The translations under genes were made by a program, and so were the position numbers. A stretch of 64,000 nt of DNA from contig JAAURB010000015.1 of assembly GCA_012033335.1 (NCBI GenBank), positions 1 to 64,000 of the forward strand, given 5' to 3'. This document shows, one piece after another, positions 53,455 through 63,635 of the stretch; the first letter of the stretch is position 1; each line of letters starts with the position of its first letter. The notes beneath the pieces are model-generated. The model was given only the letters and a program-made list of their open reading frames with translations, was not told where the DNA came from and did no database searches. Source of the stretch: Oscillatoriales cyanobacterium RM2_1_1. GTDB lineage: Bacteria > Cyanobacteriota > Cyanobacteriia > Cyanobacteriales > Microcoleaceae.

Positions 53455-55283
53455 ATGCGACTGTCCCAGATGTTGTTTGTCACCCTGCGGGAAGATCCCG
53501 CAGAAGCCGAAATTCCCAGCCATAAGTTACTGGTTCGAGCCGGTTATATTCGTCGCATCGGCAGTGGAATTTATGCCTATCTACCCCTGATGTGGCGGGT
53601 ACTGCAAAAGATCTCCCAAATTGTCCGGGACGAAATGAATGCCACGGGAGCCCAGGAATGTTTGCTGCCCCAGGTGCAGCCTGCAGAGCTATGGCAGGAG
53701 TCCGGTCGCTGGGACACCTACACTAAGGCAGAGGGGATTATGTTCTCCCTGACGGATCGACGCAATCGAGAACTGGCCCTTGGCCCGACCCATGAGGAAG
53801 TGATTACCACCATTGCCAGGGAGATGATCCGGTCTTATCAACAGCTCCCGGTGAATCTCTATCAGATTCAGACCAAATTTCGGGATGAGATTCGGCCCCG
53901 GTTTGGCTTGATGCGGGGCCGGGAATTTATCATGAAAGATGCCTATTCCTTCCACGGCGATCAGGAGAGTTTGAAAGCCACCTATCAAGCCATGGATCAA
54001 GCCTATCGTCAGATCTTAACCCGTTGCGGCCTGGCTTTTCGGCCCGTAGAAGCAGATTCTGGGGCGATTGGTGGTTCTGGCTCCCAGGAATTTATGGTAT
54101 TGGCGGAAGCCGGGGAGGATGAAGTCCTTTATACCGAAGATGGACAGTACGCAGCCAATGTCGAGAAAGCGGTCTCCTTACCGGCGGAGGCAGAGGCTTC
54201 AGGTTTCTCAACCTTTGAAAAATTGGAGACTCCGAACACTCCGACGATCCAGAGTTTGGCGGATTTCCTCCAGCGCTCTGCAACTCAGATTGTCAAGAAT
54301 GTTTTGTATCAGGCTGTATATGACAACGGCATCACGGTGCTGGTGCTGGTGCATATTCGCGGTGATCAGGATGTGAATTCAGTCAAGCTCCAAAATGAAC
54401 TGACCAAACGAGCCGAACACTTCGGAGCCAAGGCAGTGCTAAACCTGACGGTTCCCGATGAAGAGGCTCAACAAAAATGGGCGACTAGACCCTTACCCCT
54501 GGGTTACATTGCTCCGGATCTGGCGGATGACTACATTGCTGGGTCAAAGGATATTCAAGGTAAGTTTCTCCGCTTGGTGGATCAGACCGCTGTTGAACTG
54601 AAAAACTTTGTCACTGGCTCCAATGAATCGGGCTACCACGTCGTAGGGGCCAACTGGGGAAAGGAATTCAAGCTGCCGGATTTAACCGTTGATCTGCGTA
54701 CGGCTCAGGAAGGAGATCGCGCCCTTCACGATCCCAACCAAACCCTGAAAACTGCTAGAGGCATCGAAGTTGGTCATATCTTTCAACTCGGAACCAAGTA
54801 CTCCCAGGCGATGGCGGCTACTTTCACCAATGAAAAAGGGGAAGAGATGCCCCTAGTGATGGGTTGCTATGGCATTGGGGTCTCCCGGTTGGCCCAATCA
54901 GCGGTGGAGCAGTCCTATGATAAAAATGGTATCATCTGGCCCGTGGCGACTCGCCCCCTCATCATGCCATCATCACCGTTCCCAATGTCGGGGACACTCA
55001 CCAGATGGAGATTGCAGAGCAACTCTACGCCGAGCTCAATCAGGCAAAAATTGAAACCCTGCTTGATGACCGTGACGAGCGGGCTGGAGTCAAGTTCAAG
55101 GATGCGGATCTGATTGGGATTCCGTTTCGGATTGTTCCAGGTCGTTCGATCAAGTCCGGCAAAGTAGAGTTTGTTGAACGGACAGGGGGATCTGAGGAGA
55201 TTGAAATTGGCCAAGTTGTCCAGGTTTTACAGCAAAAAATTCAGACTGCTTTAGCGGTTGGTCAGGAATCAAATAGAGCTTGA
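53455..55283 (+). CDS. proS: Prolyl-tRNA synthetase, split by a frameshift near the C-terminus
   Basis: Reading frame 1 covers 53455 to about 54955: class II motifs [20 protein letters not shown], insertion (editing) domain about 220-400, then [30 protein letters not shown]. After TCGCCCCCTCATC (54951-54962) homology continues in another frame, [20 protein letters not shown] to 55283 ([40 protein letters not shown]). Frame 1 runs on with unrelated residues to 55113. The net change is a 1-nt loss or a 2-nt gain; an extra CT after CGCCCC restores VATRPHHAI. ProS is essential, so an assembly or sequencing error is most likely unless another copy exists. It charges tRNA-Pro in the cytoplasm. Confidence 0.93.
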
Positions 55284-55336
55284 GATTTTGAATGATTGGC
55301 TCGTCATAGCGATGGAGTTGGCCAAACTGCCAAACA

Positions 55337-55846
55337 TCACTTTTGGTTCACTGCCCCTAGAAGAATAGGAGGATGGTTGTTTTGAGATCTGGCTTTGGAT
55401 TGAGTATTGGATTGATCCAGGGCAATGAATTCAACGGCAAGCTGAGTGAATCCTTTGGTCAGGTCAGCATTTTTCGCGTCCACCCCCAGAAGTTGTTGGT
55501 TTTTGTACAGGTAATAGTCCAACGAACCCCTGAGTTGATCCGTCACCTGCAAGGAGTATTCAATTCGGAGTTGAGCCTGAGCGACCTCAGCCACTTCTAG
55601 TAAAATCGGTGTCATCAAAATCTCTCGCCGAGCTGCCTCACGGGTTAGACTGACGTAGGTCAGGCGTTGTTGTAATTTCCCTTGAAGATAGAGAGATTGT
55701 TCCAAAGGGCCGGAGAATTTTGCCAGGTCTAATCGCTGCCGTTGTAAGCCATAACCAAGCTCAGCCAGAATATCCTCTGGTTCATAGGCCATCTCGAAAT
55801 AACTGGGAAATGTATAGGATTTTCCAACTTCGAGAATTGGGGCCAT
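55337..55846 (-). CDS. Conserved hypothetical protein
   Basis: Product of 169 aa, MAPILEVGKSYTFPSYFEMA. The N-terminal part YEPEDILAELGYGLQRQRLD and the middle QLRIEYSLQVTDQLRGSLDYYL suggest a soluble alpha/beta protein. It has no signal peptide, Cys or catalytic motif I can identify. The C-terminus is Asn/Gln/Ser-rich. Divergent from the ATP synthase operon with only a 49-bp gap, so its promoter overlaps the operon's control region. Confidence 0.75.
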   Translation of the reverse strand: MAPILEVGKSYTFPSYFEMAYEPEDILAELGYGLQRQRLDLAKFSGPLEQSLYLQGKLQQRLTYVSLTREAARREILMTPILLEVAEVAQAQLRIEYSLQVTDQLRGSLDYYLYKNQQLLGVDAKNADLTKGFTQLAVEFIALDQSNTQSKARSQNNHPPILLGAVNQK

Positions 55847-55895
55847 ATCAATTTCTAGATTAATGTTCTCTTAATTATTGTCCTCGTTACATGAT

Positions 55896-56420
55896 ATGAT
55901 TCATCTTGGCTTGTGGGAGTGCAGCCAGCAAAGTACGTTAGGGTTGAGTTTTGTGAACTTGCCAAACCCATCAATTGAAGCCCCTTCCTCGTTAGAGGCA
56001 CAGCCGGAAGAACAGCTAAGTGCATCGGTACTGAGTGATCAGCCAGATGCCTCTATGGCGGAGTATTACCAGCTTCAACGCGAGTTGTTAGAGATAACGC
56101 TTGCTTTGACCGGAGTCATCTTCGTCACGGTCTGTTTCTTTTACCCACTTAAGATTGCGCTCAACTACCTATTAGGGGCTTTGGTTAGCGCGTATTATCT
56201 CAGACTGTTGGGGAAGGACGTGGAAAAATTGGGTCGAGAGCAACAAGCGTTGAGCAAGGCTCGACTGGCTGTATTTGTTGGGCTGATTATAGTTGCAGCT
56301 CGATCAAATCAGCTCCAGATTCTCCCAGTCTTTTTGGGATTTCTGACGTACAAAGCTGCGTTAATCTTTTACGTTTTGCGAACTGTTCTGATGCCGGGTT
56401 ATTCTTCTGGTCGTCAGTAG
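55896..56420 (+). CDS. atpI: ATP synthase subunit I (AtpI-like)
   Basis: 174 aa from ATG 55896; a GTG at 55953, with AGGG upstream, is an equal candidate. The conserved part [60 protein letters not shown] has four membrane helices. AtpI assists c-ring assembly or Mg2+ supply and is not part of the final enzyme. The first 55 residues are variable and acidic. First gene of the operon. Confidence 0.85.
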   Translation: MIHLGLWECSQQSTLGLSFVNLPNPSIEAPSSLEAQPEEQLSASVLSDQPDASMAEYYQLQRELLEITLALTGVIFVTVCFFYPLKIALNYLLGALVSAYYLRLLGKDVEKLGREQQALSKARLAVFVGLIIVAARSNQLQILPVFLGFLTYKAALIFYVLRTVLMPGYSSGRQ

Positions 56421-56460
56421 GTCGTAAACGAGCAAGTCAGGTCTGGTAAGGGGAAGCCTT

Positions 56461-57219
56461 GTGATGGAAATGCTTAATGTGGTAAACCTGTTTAACTCTT
56501 TCCCCCTCGCTAGTTTGGAAGTTGGCCAGCATTTTTATTGGTCACTAGGTGGTTTAAAGGTTCACGGACAAGTCCTTTTAACGTCTTGGTTTGTGATGGG
56601 GTTGCTGATTATAGCTTCTCTAGCTGCAACTCGCAACATTCAGCGAATCCCTAGTGGAATGCAGAACTTCATGGAGTACGTCCTGGAGTTCATCCGAAAT
56701 CTGGCCAAGGATCAAATTGGTGAAAAGGAGTATCGTGCCTGGGTTCCCTTCGTTGGAACACTGTTCCTGTTTATTTTTGTCTCCAACTGGTCAGGTGCTC
56801 TTTTTCCCTGGAAGCTAATTAAGTTACCTGCGGGGGAACTAGCGGCTCCAACCAGTGACATCAATACAACAGTAGCCCTGGCGTTACTGACTTCGATTGC
56901 TTATTTCTATGCCGGAATGAGCAAGAAGGGGGTATTTGGATACTTTGCAGATTATGCTAAGCCTGTGCCCTTTTTGGCCCCGTTTCGGGTGATTGAGGAC
57001 TTCACCAAGCCCCTCTCCCTGAGTTTTCGTCTGTTTGGGAATGTTCTCGCAGATGAATTGGTGGTGGCGGTACTGGTGTTTCTGGTACCTTTGTTTGTCC
57101 CCCTGCCGTTGATGGTGTTAGGGCTGTTTTTGAGTGCCATTCAAGCACTGATTTTTGCTACCCTGGCGGCAAACTATATTGGGGAAGCTCTAGAGGGGCA
57201 CGGCGAGGAGCATCACTAG
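56461..57219 (+). CDS. atpB: ATP synthase F0 subunit a
   Basis: Product of 252 aa, GTG start (ATG 56464 also possible), GGGGAAGCC upstream. Helices carry the essential Arg in the [20 protein letters not shown] helix, typical of subunit a, and [11 protein letters not shown]. It forms the proton half-channels next to the c-ring in the thylakoid membrane. Name follows E. coli usage (atpI in old plant/cyanobacterial usage). Second gene in the operon. Confidence 0.97.
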   Translation: MMEMLNVVNLFNSFPLASLEVGQHFYWSLGGLKVHGQVLLTSWFVMGLLIIASLAATRNIQRIPSGMQNFMEYVLEFIRNLAKDQIGEKEYRAWVPFVGTLFLFIFVSNWSGALFPWKLIKLPAGELAAPTSDINTTVALALLTSIAYFYAGMSKKGVFGYFADYAKPVPFLAPFRVIEDFTKPLSLSFRLFGNVLADELVVAVLVFLVPLFVPLPLMVLGLFLSAIQALIFATLAANYIGEALEGHGEEHH

Positions 57220-57273
57220 ATGAATCCTGATGCCTTGAGGGGCACGCTTCGAGATCCGTTTTGTTGATCTTGA

Positions 57274-57567
<294 letters not shown>

Positions 57568-57646
57568 GAATTTTCCCAGGGTTTAGAGTCGAGGAACGCT
57601 TTAGGGTAATGCACTCTAAACTCCAAACTCTAAGCCCTGAAAATTC
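57568..57646 (+). promoter_or_regulatory. Long imperfect stem-loop after atpE
   Basis: GAATTTTCCCAGGGTTTAGAGT (57568-57589) pairs with ACTCTAAGCCCTGAAAATTC (57627-57646), about 20 pairs with one CC bulge and one mismatch. It starts at the atpE stop. No T-run follows, so it is more likely an RNA-processing or 3' protection element than a full terminator. Confidence 0.75.
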
Positions 57647-57675
57647 AGTCATGTGGGAATTCTAGGACGGAACTA

Positions 57676-58161
57676 ATGATGCACTGGACGATTCTACTCG
57701 CAGTTGAAGAGACGGCAAAGGAAGGTGGATTATTCGATCTCGATGCCACTCTACCTATCGTGGCCATTGAATTTTTAATTCTAGCCTTTGTCTTAAATAC
57801 AATTTTTTATAAGCCCCTGGGTCGGGCCATTGATGAGCGTACAGATTATGTTCGCAATAATAAGCTACAGGCCCAAGAGCGATTGGCAAAAGCAGAAAAG
57901 CTAGCCCAGGAATATGAACAAAAACTGGCCAGTTCTCGTAAGCAGTCTCAGTCTGTCATTCAGACCGCTCAAGAGGATGCTCGAAAAATTGCTGCTGAGA
58001 AAATAGCTGAAGCTCAGCAAGAAGCCCAGAGACAGCGAGAGCAGGTTGCTCAGGAGATTGCTCAGGAGCGGCAGCAAGCCATGCAATCTTTAGAACAGCA
58101 GGTTGAACCCCTGAGTCGTCAGATTCTTGAGAAGCTGCTTGGGTCTGTTTTGTCAGGTTAG
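57676..58161 (+). CDS. atpF2: ATP synthase F0 subunit b'
   Basis: Product of 161 aa. One N-terminal membrane helix ([20 protein letters not shown]) and a long charged coiled coil with Gln/Glu/Ala repeats, [18 protein letters not shown]. Photosynthetic bacteria and cyanobacteria have two different b subunits, b and b' (atpG in older usage), forming the peripheral stalk as a heterodimer. Follows atpE after the stem-loop region. Confidence 0.94.
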   Translation: MMHWTILLAVEETAKEGGLFDLDATLPIVAIEFLILAFVLNTIFYKPLGRAIDERTDYVRNNKLQAQERLAKAEKLAQEYEQKLASSRKQSQSVIQTAQEDARKIAAEKIAEAQQEAQRQREQVAQEIAQERQQAMQSLEQQVEPLSRQILEKLLGSVLSG

Positions 58162-58222
58162 CCTTCGGGTTTGACAGGGCCTTCAGATGGGATTTTTAGC
58201 CGCACAGGATAAGAGAAATATC

Positions 58223-58741
58223 ATGCATATTGTACTTCTAGCAACGGAAGCCAGCTCCGAAGGGGGCTTTGGATTGAACTTTGACATTCTGGAGACCAAC
58301 CTGATTAACCTGGCAATTCTGGTGGGTGCTCTTGTCTACTTTGGCAGAGGCTTTTTAGGTAAGTTACTGGGCGATCGCCGAACTGATATTGAGCAGGCTA
58401 TTCAAGACGCAGAGCAACGTCTCAAGCAGGCGGCTGAAGCTTTGGCTGAACAACAACAGAATTTGACTCAAGCCCAGACTGAGGCTGAACGGATTCGCCA
58501 GGAAGCTGAAGATCGGGCGAAGCTGTTGAGAGATCAAATTCTGGCCCAGTCAATTCAGGATGTGGAACGGATGAGAACCACCTCAAATCAGGAGATTGAT
58601 GCGGAGCGGGAACGGGTCGCTACCCAGTTGAGATCTGAGATTGCTGCCAGGGCTCTAGAGCAAGCTGAAGCGCAGTTGAGAAATCGCCTGGATGACTCCA
58701 CGCAGCAGCAATTAATTGACCGCAGTTTAGCGTTATTGTGA
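58223..58741 (+). CDS. atpF: ATP synthase F0 subunit b
   Basis: 172 aa from the ATG at 58223, chosen because relatives begin just before LLATEA; an in-frame ATG at 58187 is upstream. One membrane helix (NLINLAILVGALVYFGRGFL) and a long heptad-rich stalk (RTDIEQAIQDAEQRLKQAAE, QQNLTQAQTEAERIRQEAED). With b' it makes the peripheral stalk. Confidence 0.95.
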   Translation: MHIVLLATEASSEGGFGLNFDILETNLINLAILVGALVYFGRGFLGKLLGDRRTDIEQAIQDAEQRLKQAAEALAEQQQNLTQAQTEAERIRQEAEDRAKLLRDQILAQSIQDVERMRTTSNQEIDAERERVATQLRSEIAARALEQAEAQLRNRLDDSTQQQLIDRSLALL

Positions 58742-58750
58742 GGGAACTGA

Positions 58751-59299
58751 ATGAGTGCGATCGCTGGTGAAATTGTCGAGCCCTATGCTCAAGCCCTGAT
58801 GTCCTTGGCCCAGTCCAAGAATATTACGAATGAGATTGGGGATAATGTCCGAGATCTATTGAATTTTGCCCAGAACACCCCAGAGTTCAGGCAATTTCTA
58901 GCCAATCCAATTGTCAATCGGGAAGACAAAAAAGCGGTGCTCAATCGGGTGATTGGAGACACGGTGAATCCCTATATGCGGAACTTTCTAATGCTGTTGG
59001 TGGATCGAGGGCGAGCCTTATTTTTTGGACAGATCGGTCAGCAATATCTGGTCTTGCTCCGAAAGCTGAACCAGACTGTGCTAGCGGAGGTTACCTCAGC
59101 TTCAGATTTGAATGACCACCAACGGGGGATCCTGGTTGAAAAGGTCAAAAACTTCACCGGGGCCCATCAGGTTGAGCTGGAAACGAAGGTTGACCCTGAA
59201 ATTCTGGGGGGAGTCATTATTAAAGTGGGCTCTCAGATTTTAGATGCTAGCCTGCGGGGTCAGTTACGGCGCATTGGCATGAGCTTGAATATTGGCTAG
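58751..59299 (+). CDS. atpH: ATP synthase F1 subunit delta
   Basis: Product of 182 aa, 9 bp after atpF; GAGGGAACTG upstream includes the ribosome site. Conserved VEPYAQALMSLAQSKN, NPYMRNFLMLLVDRGRALFF and C-terminal VDPEILGGVIIKVGSQILDA SLRG typical of delta/OSCP. It joins the stalk to the alpha3beta3 head. Confidence 0.95.
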   Translation: MSAIAGEIVEPYAQALMSLAQSKNITNEIGDNVRDLLNFAQNTPEFRQFLANPIVNREDKKAVLNRVIGDTVNPYMRNFLMLLVDRGRALFFGQIGQQYLVLLRKLNQTVLAEVTSASDLNDHQRGILVEKVKNFTGAHQVELETKVDPEILGGVIIKVGSQILDASLRGQLRRIGMSLNIG

Positions 59300-59468
59300 C
59301 CTGCGCTGACAAGAACAGCCAGGAAAAAGCCCCGTAGTAGCCCATAGTCAGGTTCGCCAGAAGCTTACTAAAAGTTTGCTAAAAACTGACCAAAAGATCA
59401 ATTTCCCAAAGATCATAGGTTTCCAAGTTCATTGAATTCATTTAATTTACACTAAACACCAGAAGACT
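59300..59468. other. 169-bp gap between atpH and atpA
   Basis: No gene. CTAAAAGTTTG, CTAAAAACTG and CCAAAAG form a loose 11-bp repeat (59366-59397), another example of the window's short tandem repeats. The wide gap could hold a secondary promoter for atpA-atpG. Confidence 0.45.
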
Positions 59469-60986
59469 ATGGTAGCAATCAGACCGGACGAAATTAGCAG
59501 CATTATTCAACAGCAGATCGAGCAATATAACCAGGATGTTGGTGTTTCTAATGTGGGAACAGTCCTGCAGGTTGGAGACGGCATCGCTCGGATTTATGGC
59601 CTGGATAAAGTTATGGCCTCCGAGCTATTAGAATTCTCTGATGGCACTATCGGCATCGCCCTCAACCTGGAAGAGGACAATGTTGGAGCGGTATTGATGG
59701 GAGAAGGTCGCGACATCGAAGAAGGTTCTAGCGTCAAAGCTACGGGGCGAATTGCTCAAATTCCTGTCGGGGAAGCAATGCTGGGTCGGATCGTAGACGC
59801 TCTGGCTCGCCCGATTGATGGTAAGGGTGAAATCAAAGCAGATGAGACTCGCTTGCTCGAGTCTCCGGCCCCTGGAATTGTTGATCGCAAGTCTGTCTGT
59901 GAGCCCCTGCAAACTGGCATTGTGGCAATTGATTCCATGATTCCCGTAGGTCGGGGCCAGCGGGAACTGATTATCGGTGACCGTCAAACCGGAAAAACAG
60001 CGATCGCCATCGACACGATCATTAACCAGAAGGAAGAGAACGTCGTTTGCGTCTATGTGGCGATTGGTCAGAAAGCCTCTACCGTTGCTCAAGTCGCTGC
60101 AACTCTAGCCGAAAAAGGCGCACTAGACTACACCGTGATTGTCGCTGCCAGTGCCAGTGAATCCGCTACCCTACAATATCTAGCGCCCTATGCCGGGGCC
60201 ACTATTGCCGAGTATTTCATGTATCGGGGTCGTCACACCCTCGTGGTTTATGATGATCTGTCCAAGCAAGCTCAGGCCTATCGTCAGATGTCCCTGTTGC
60301 TCCGTCGTCCCCCTGGTCGGGAAGCCTATCCTGGGGATGTTTTCTATCTGCATTCTCGCCTGTTAGAGAGGGCCGCAAAGCTCAACGATCAGCTCGGTAG
60401 TGGCAGTATGACAGCATTGCCAATTATCGAAACGCAAGCTGGGGACGTTTCGGCCTACATTCCAACCAACGTCATTTCAATCACCGATGGTCAGATCTTC
60501 CTGTCTTCTGACCTGTTCAACTCTGGCTTGCGTCCCGCGGTCAATCCGGGGATTTCAGTTTCCCGGGTCGGTTCAGCGGCTCAAACTAAGGCCATTAAGA
60601 AGGTTGCAGGCAAAATTAAGCTGGAACTGGCTCAGTATGCTGAACTCGCGGCATTCTCTCAGTTTGCTTCTGATCTCGATGAAACGACTCGCAAGCAATT
60701 GGGCCGGGGCGAACGCTTACAGGAACTCCTAAAGCAGCCTCAAAATTCTCCCCTGCAGCTATTTGAACAGGTTGCCATTATTTACAGTGGAGTCAATGGC
60801 CTCCTCGATGACATCCCCGTGGACAAGGTGACCAGCTTTTCAGTCAGTTTGCGGGATTACATCAGAAATAGTAAGCCCCGGTTTGTGGAAATTATTCAAG
60901 GGGACAAGGTTCTGACCGAAGAGGCGGAAGGCATATTAAAAGAAGCGATCGCTGAATGTAAGCAAACCTTTCTGGTTTCTGCCTAG
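59469..60986 (+). CDS. atpA: ATP synthase F1 subunit alpha
   Basis: Product of 505 aa. Walker [16 protein letters not shown] and Walker B-like [17 protein letters not shown], with the arginine-finger region [19 protein letters not shown]. Non-catalytic nucleotide-binding subunit of F1. Length is normal. Separated from atpG by a strong 16-bp hairpin. Confidence 0.98.
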   Translation: MVAIRPDEISSIIQQQIEQYNQDVGVSNVGTVLQVGDGIARIYGLDKVMASELLEFSDGTIGIALNLEEDNVGAVLMGEGRDIEEGSSVKATGRIAQIPVGEAMLGRIVDALARPIDGKGEIKADETRLLESPAPGIVDRKSVCEPLQTGIVAIDSMIPVGRGQRELIIGDRQTGKTAIAIDTIINQKEENVVCVYVAIGQKASTVAQVAATLAEKGALDYTVIVAASASESATLQYLAPYAGATIAEYFMYRGRHTLVVYDDLSKQAQAYRQMSLLLRRPPGREAYPGDVFYLHSRLLERAAKLNDQLGSGSMTALPIIETQAGDVSAYIPTNVISITDGQIFLSSDLFNSGLRPAVNPGISVSRVGSAAQTKAIKKVAGKIKLELAQYAELAAFSQFASDLDETTRKQLGRGERLQELLKQPQNSPLQLFEQVAIIYSGVNGLLDDIPVDKVTSFSVSLRDYIRNSKPRFVEIIQGDKVLTEEAEGILKEAIAECKQTFLVSA

Positions 60987-61024
60987 TTCTTCTCCGGTGC
61001 CGGTCTTTAACGCTGGTTTCTGAC

Positions 61025-61068
61025 CCTATCCTTTGCTAATAATCTTGATCAAATTAGCAAAGGATAGG
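61025..61068 (+). promoter_or_regulatory. 16-bp perfect stem-loop between atpA and atpG
   Basis: CCTATCCTTTGCTAAT (61025-61040) and ATTAGCAAAGGATAGG (61053-61068), loop of 12 nt, starting 38 nt after the atpA stop. It is followed by TTATCCCTCC without a T-run. Suggests partial termination or RNA processing between alpha and gamma. Confidence 0.8.
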
Positions 61069-61116
61069 TTATCCCTCCGCTTATTTAAAGTAGTTTATCT
61101 AGCAGTTTATTGAACT

Positions 61117-62067
61117 ATGTCTAACCTTAAAGCGATTCGAGATCGCATTCAGTCCGTTAAAAACACCAAAAAAATTACCGAAGCCATGCGTCTGGTGGCT
61201 TCTGCTAAGGTTCGGCGGGCTCAGGAACAGGTTCTGGCTACCCGCCCCTTTGCCGATAAATTAGCGGCGGTGCTATATGCTCTGGAGTCTCGACTCCAGC
61301 TCGAAAATGTCGATTTACCCCTGCTCAAACAGCGGCAAGTCAAGCGGGTGGGCCTTGTGGTCAATTCTGGAAATCGGGGTTTGTGTGGGGCTTACAACAG
61401 CAATGTCATTAAATTGGCAGAAGCCCGAGCCAAAGAGCTAGAGGCGGAAGGTCTGGAGTATGTCTACTTGCTGGAAGGGCGTAAAGCCATTCAGTATTTT
61501 CAGCGCCGCAATGCCCCAATCCATGTCGCCATTGAAGCGGCAGAAAAGAATCTGGATCTGGAGAAGGTGCAGCAGGCTGCTGACGAGGTGCTTTCTCTTT
61601 TCCTCTCGGGAGAAGTTGATCGGGTGGAGCTGATCTATACCAAGTTTGTTTCCCTGATCAGTTCCCGACCAGTGGTGCAGACCTTGTTGCCCCTTGACCC
61701 CCAGGGTCTTGAGTCCCAGGAAGATGAAATCTTCCGTTTGACGTCCAAGGAGGGACGGTTGGAAGTGACCCGGGAAAAAGTGGCTCGGGAATCGAAACCA
61801 GTTCCTCGGGACATGATTTTTGAGCAAGATCCAGTCCAAATTTTAGATTCATTGCTGCCCCTGTATCTGACAAACCAGTTGCTCCGGGCCTGGCAAGAAT
61901 CCACCGCCAGTGAGCTAGCGGCCCGGATGACCGCGATGAGTAACGCTAGTGAGAATGCTGGAGAGCTGATCAAAACTCTGACCCTGTCTTACAATAAAGC
62001 CCGGCAGGCTTCCATCACCCAAGAACTCCTGGAGGTTGTCTCTGGAGCCAATGCCTTAATGGGTTAA
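61117..62067 (+). CDS. atpG: ATP synthase F1 subunit gamma
   Basis: Product of 316 aa (atpC in older cyanobacterial usage). N-terminal helix [20 protein letters not shown] and C-terminal [22 protein letters not shown] form the rotor shaft; the middle Rossmann part [20 protein letters not shown] is followed by a cyanobacterial/plant-type insertion ([18 protein letters not shown]..). The redox Cys pair of plant gamma is absent, as usual in cyanobacteria. Last gene of the operon, before a good terminator. Confidence 0.97.
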   Translation: MSNLKAIRDRIQSVKNTKKITEAMRLVASAKVRRAQEQVLATRPFADKLAAVLYALESRLQLENVDLPLLKQRQVKRVGLVVNSGNRGLCGAYNSNVIKLAEARAKELEAEGLEYVYLLEGRKAIQYFQRRNAPIHVAIEAAEKNLDLEKVQQAADEVLSLFLSGEVDRVELIYTKFVSLISSRPVVQTLLPLDPQGLESQEDEIFRLTSKEGRLEVTREKVARESKPVPRDMIFEQDPVQILDSLLPLYLTNQLLRAWQESTASELAARMTAMSNASENAGELIKTLTLSYNKARQASITQELLEVVSGANALMG

Positions 62068-62124
62068 TATCTGGTTGACATTTGTCTTTGAGTTAGGGCG
62101 AGAATTCAATACAGGTCGAGAAGA

Positions 62125-62151
62125 GTCAGCTTTTTGTAAGCTGGCTTTTTT
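62125..62151 (+). terminator. Intrinsic terminator of the ATP synthase operon
   Basis: GTCAGCTT/AAGCTGGC (8 pairs, one G-U) with loop TTTGT and six T (62146-62151), 58 nt after the gamma stop. Confidence 0.9.
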
Positions 62152-62183
62152 GATTAATAAATCAACGACAAACTCCAGGGGTT

Positions 62184-63053
62184 TTACCAAAGACCCGATT
62201 CTAAGAGGGCCCTGTCCAGATCCTGCAATAGGTTAAACTGGCTGGCCCATTGGTTCAGATATCGGAAGTCTAGGGCATCTTGCTGGGTTTTTAATACCCC
62301 CAGGATATCTCGCCATTGCTTCTCGGACTGGCTTTGTTTGCCCCAGAGCAGTTTGTTCAGGATAATGTCTTCCGGCGAGGCCATGTAGATTTCTGCACCA
62401 CTTGGGGTTTGATGTTGCTGTCGTCGAGTAAATTGAACTTGGTCAAATTCTTTTTCTCCGGCGATCACTAAATCGGCACGAGAAATTGTGGCCATCTCAG
62501 TGATCTGCAACATTTTCATTCTGCCGCTCACAACATCTTCCACACCTGGAACGTAAAAGCCAGCGTTTTCTAAATCATTCACTAATCCAGGGATTCCCCC
62601 TCGTCCAATGGCAATCACTAAATCTAGATCGCGAGTTGTTCTAGGTTCTCCGTATGTAATCGCAGCAACTCCTCCCGTAACATAGTACAGAACTCCTTGA
62701 ACTTGAAGAATTGGGTGCAATTTTTCTGCTAATGCAAGTGAATCTTGAATCCAGGTCATTTTATTTCCAGTAGGGATGTAGTTAGGAGGACAGTCTTCCT
62801 GTAACCAGGCTTCAGCGATTTTTCGGGCCAATGCTTGCTGAGAAAAGTGTGAAAACTGTTGACAAAGGCACATTAGAGAAAAGCGACGGGCATTCTGAGT
62901 CATTGATGCAACTATCTCCATGCGTTGGGTGGGAGTTCGTTGTCGCAATAGCCAGAACCCCAATAAGTCAGCCTCGGCACAGCAATCTTCTGCCTGGGAT
63001 TTGTAGCCGGGGGGTGTGATGAACTTGGGGATAGTTTGGGGGGTTAGGGTCAT
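62184..63053 (-). CDS. Nucleotidyltransferase-like protein with fused N-terminal helical module
   Basis: Product of 289 aa. The C-terminal part (about 100-289) has the MNT/AbiEii-type nucleotidyltransferase core, VTGGVAAITYGEPRTTRDLDLVIAIG (D142, D144 of the metal motif), followed by EDIILNKLLWGK. The N-terminal 95 residues are helical (FWLLRQRTPTQRMEIVASMT, RRFSLMCLCQQFSHFSQQAL). In other bacteria similar pieces are, from memory, two adjacent small genes; here they are one reading frame with a Met (M99) at the seam. It may be a toxin-antitoxin-like adenylylating protein (inference). Monocistronic. Confidence 0.75.
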   Translation of the reverse strand: MTLTPQTIPKFITPPGYKSQAEDCCAEADLLGFWLLRQRTPTQRMEIVASMTQNARRFSLMCLCQQFSHFSQQALARKIAEAWLQEDCPPNYIPTGNKMTWIQDSLALAEKLHPILQVQGVLYYVTGGVAAITYGEPRTTRDLDLVIAIGRGGIPGLVNDLENAGFYVPGVEDVVSGRMKMLQITEMATISRADLVIAGEKEFDQVQFTRRQQHQTPSGAEIYMASPEDIILNKLLWGKQSQSEKQWRDILGVLKTQQDALDFRYLNQWASQFNLLQDLDRALLESGLW

Positions 63054-63422
63054 GATTGAGGTTTCGGAAAAAATGCGATCGCGGGAAGTTCCTGTCTTAA
63101 ACTCCTACCTCAAATTCTAGGGGAACCTATCCATCCCTAAAGCGATGGTAATCAGAGATGACTGATGAGATTCTTGGGGCTCAGGCTTCCAGCCTGTAAG
63201 GGCAAGATGCCCGCTCCACCCCTACGATTAAACCCAGTGGCCTTAATACCCTTGAAGTCTAGTTCTAGATGAATTTATCAAAATCTTTACCAAAACCCAG
63301 TTAATTCTCGATTAACGATAAAATCGAGATCAACTCTGAAGCTGTCAATTACAATGGCTCAGAACCATATCTAGGAAAACTGTCTAGGAAAAACTGTTTA
63401 GGAAAACTGTTTAGGAAAAATT
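63054..63422. other. 369-bp divergent gap before DUF2839, with AGGAAAA repeats
   Basis: Contains the hairpin GGGCA-AGA-TGCCC (63200-63212) within a segment GGCTTCCAGCC, and the 13-14-bp array at 63371-63422. No gene. Confidence 0.6.
63371..63422 (+). repeat. Four-unit 13-14-bp repeat running into the DUF2839 ribosome site
   Basis: CTAGGAAAACTGT, CTAGGAAAAACTGT, TTAGGAAAACTGT, TTAGGAAAAATT. Each unit contains AGGA; the last AGGA lies 8 nt from the ATG at 63423 and serves as Shine-Dalgarno, so the array multiplies ribosome-site copies. Confidence 0.92.
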
Positions 63423-63635
63423 ATGGGCGAAGCAAAACGTCGAAAGGACTCCCTGGGTGAGCAATATGGTCGGGAACAGCGGATTCTTCCCTGGATCCCC
63501 ATCACCAAATCCCAGAGTGAAAAGTTCGTGAACTTGACGACTCGGGGGGCTTGGGCTGGAATTGTTCTGCTGATTACCTTCTGGATCACCATCCGGTTTA
63601 TTGGCCCAGCCTTTGGTTGGTGGGAAGTTGACTAA
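63423..63635 (+). CDS. DUF2839 family small membrane protein
   Basis: Product of 70 aa. GEAKRRKDSLGEQYG followed by RILPWIPITKSQSEKFV and one transmembrane helix GIVLLITFWITIRFIGPAFGW are diagnostic of DUF2839, conserved in cyanobacteria and of unknown function. The ATG is right after the repeat array. Confidence 0.95.
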   Translation: MGEAKRRKDSLGEQYGREQRILPWIPITKSQSEKFVNLTTRGAWAGIVLLITFWITIRFIGPAFGWWEVD

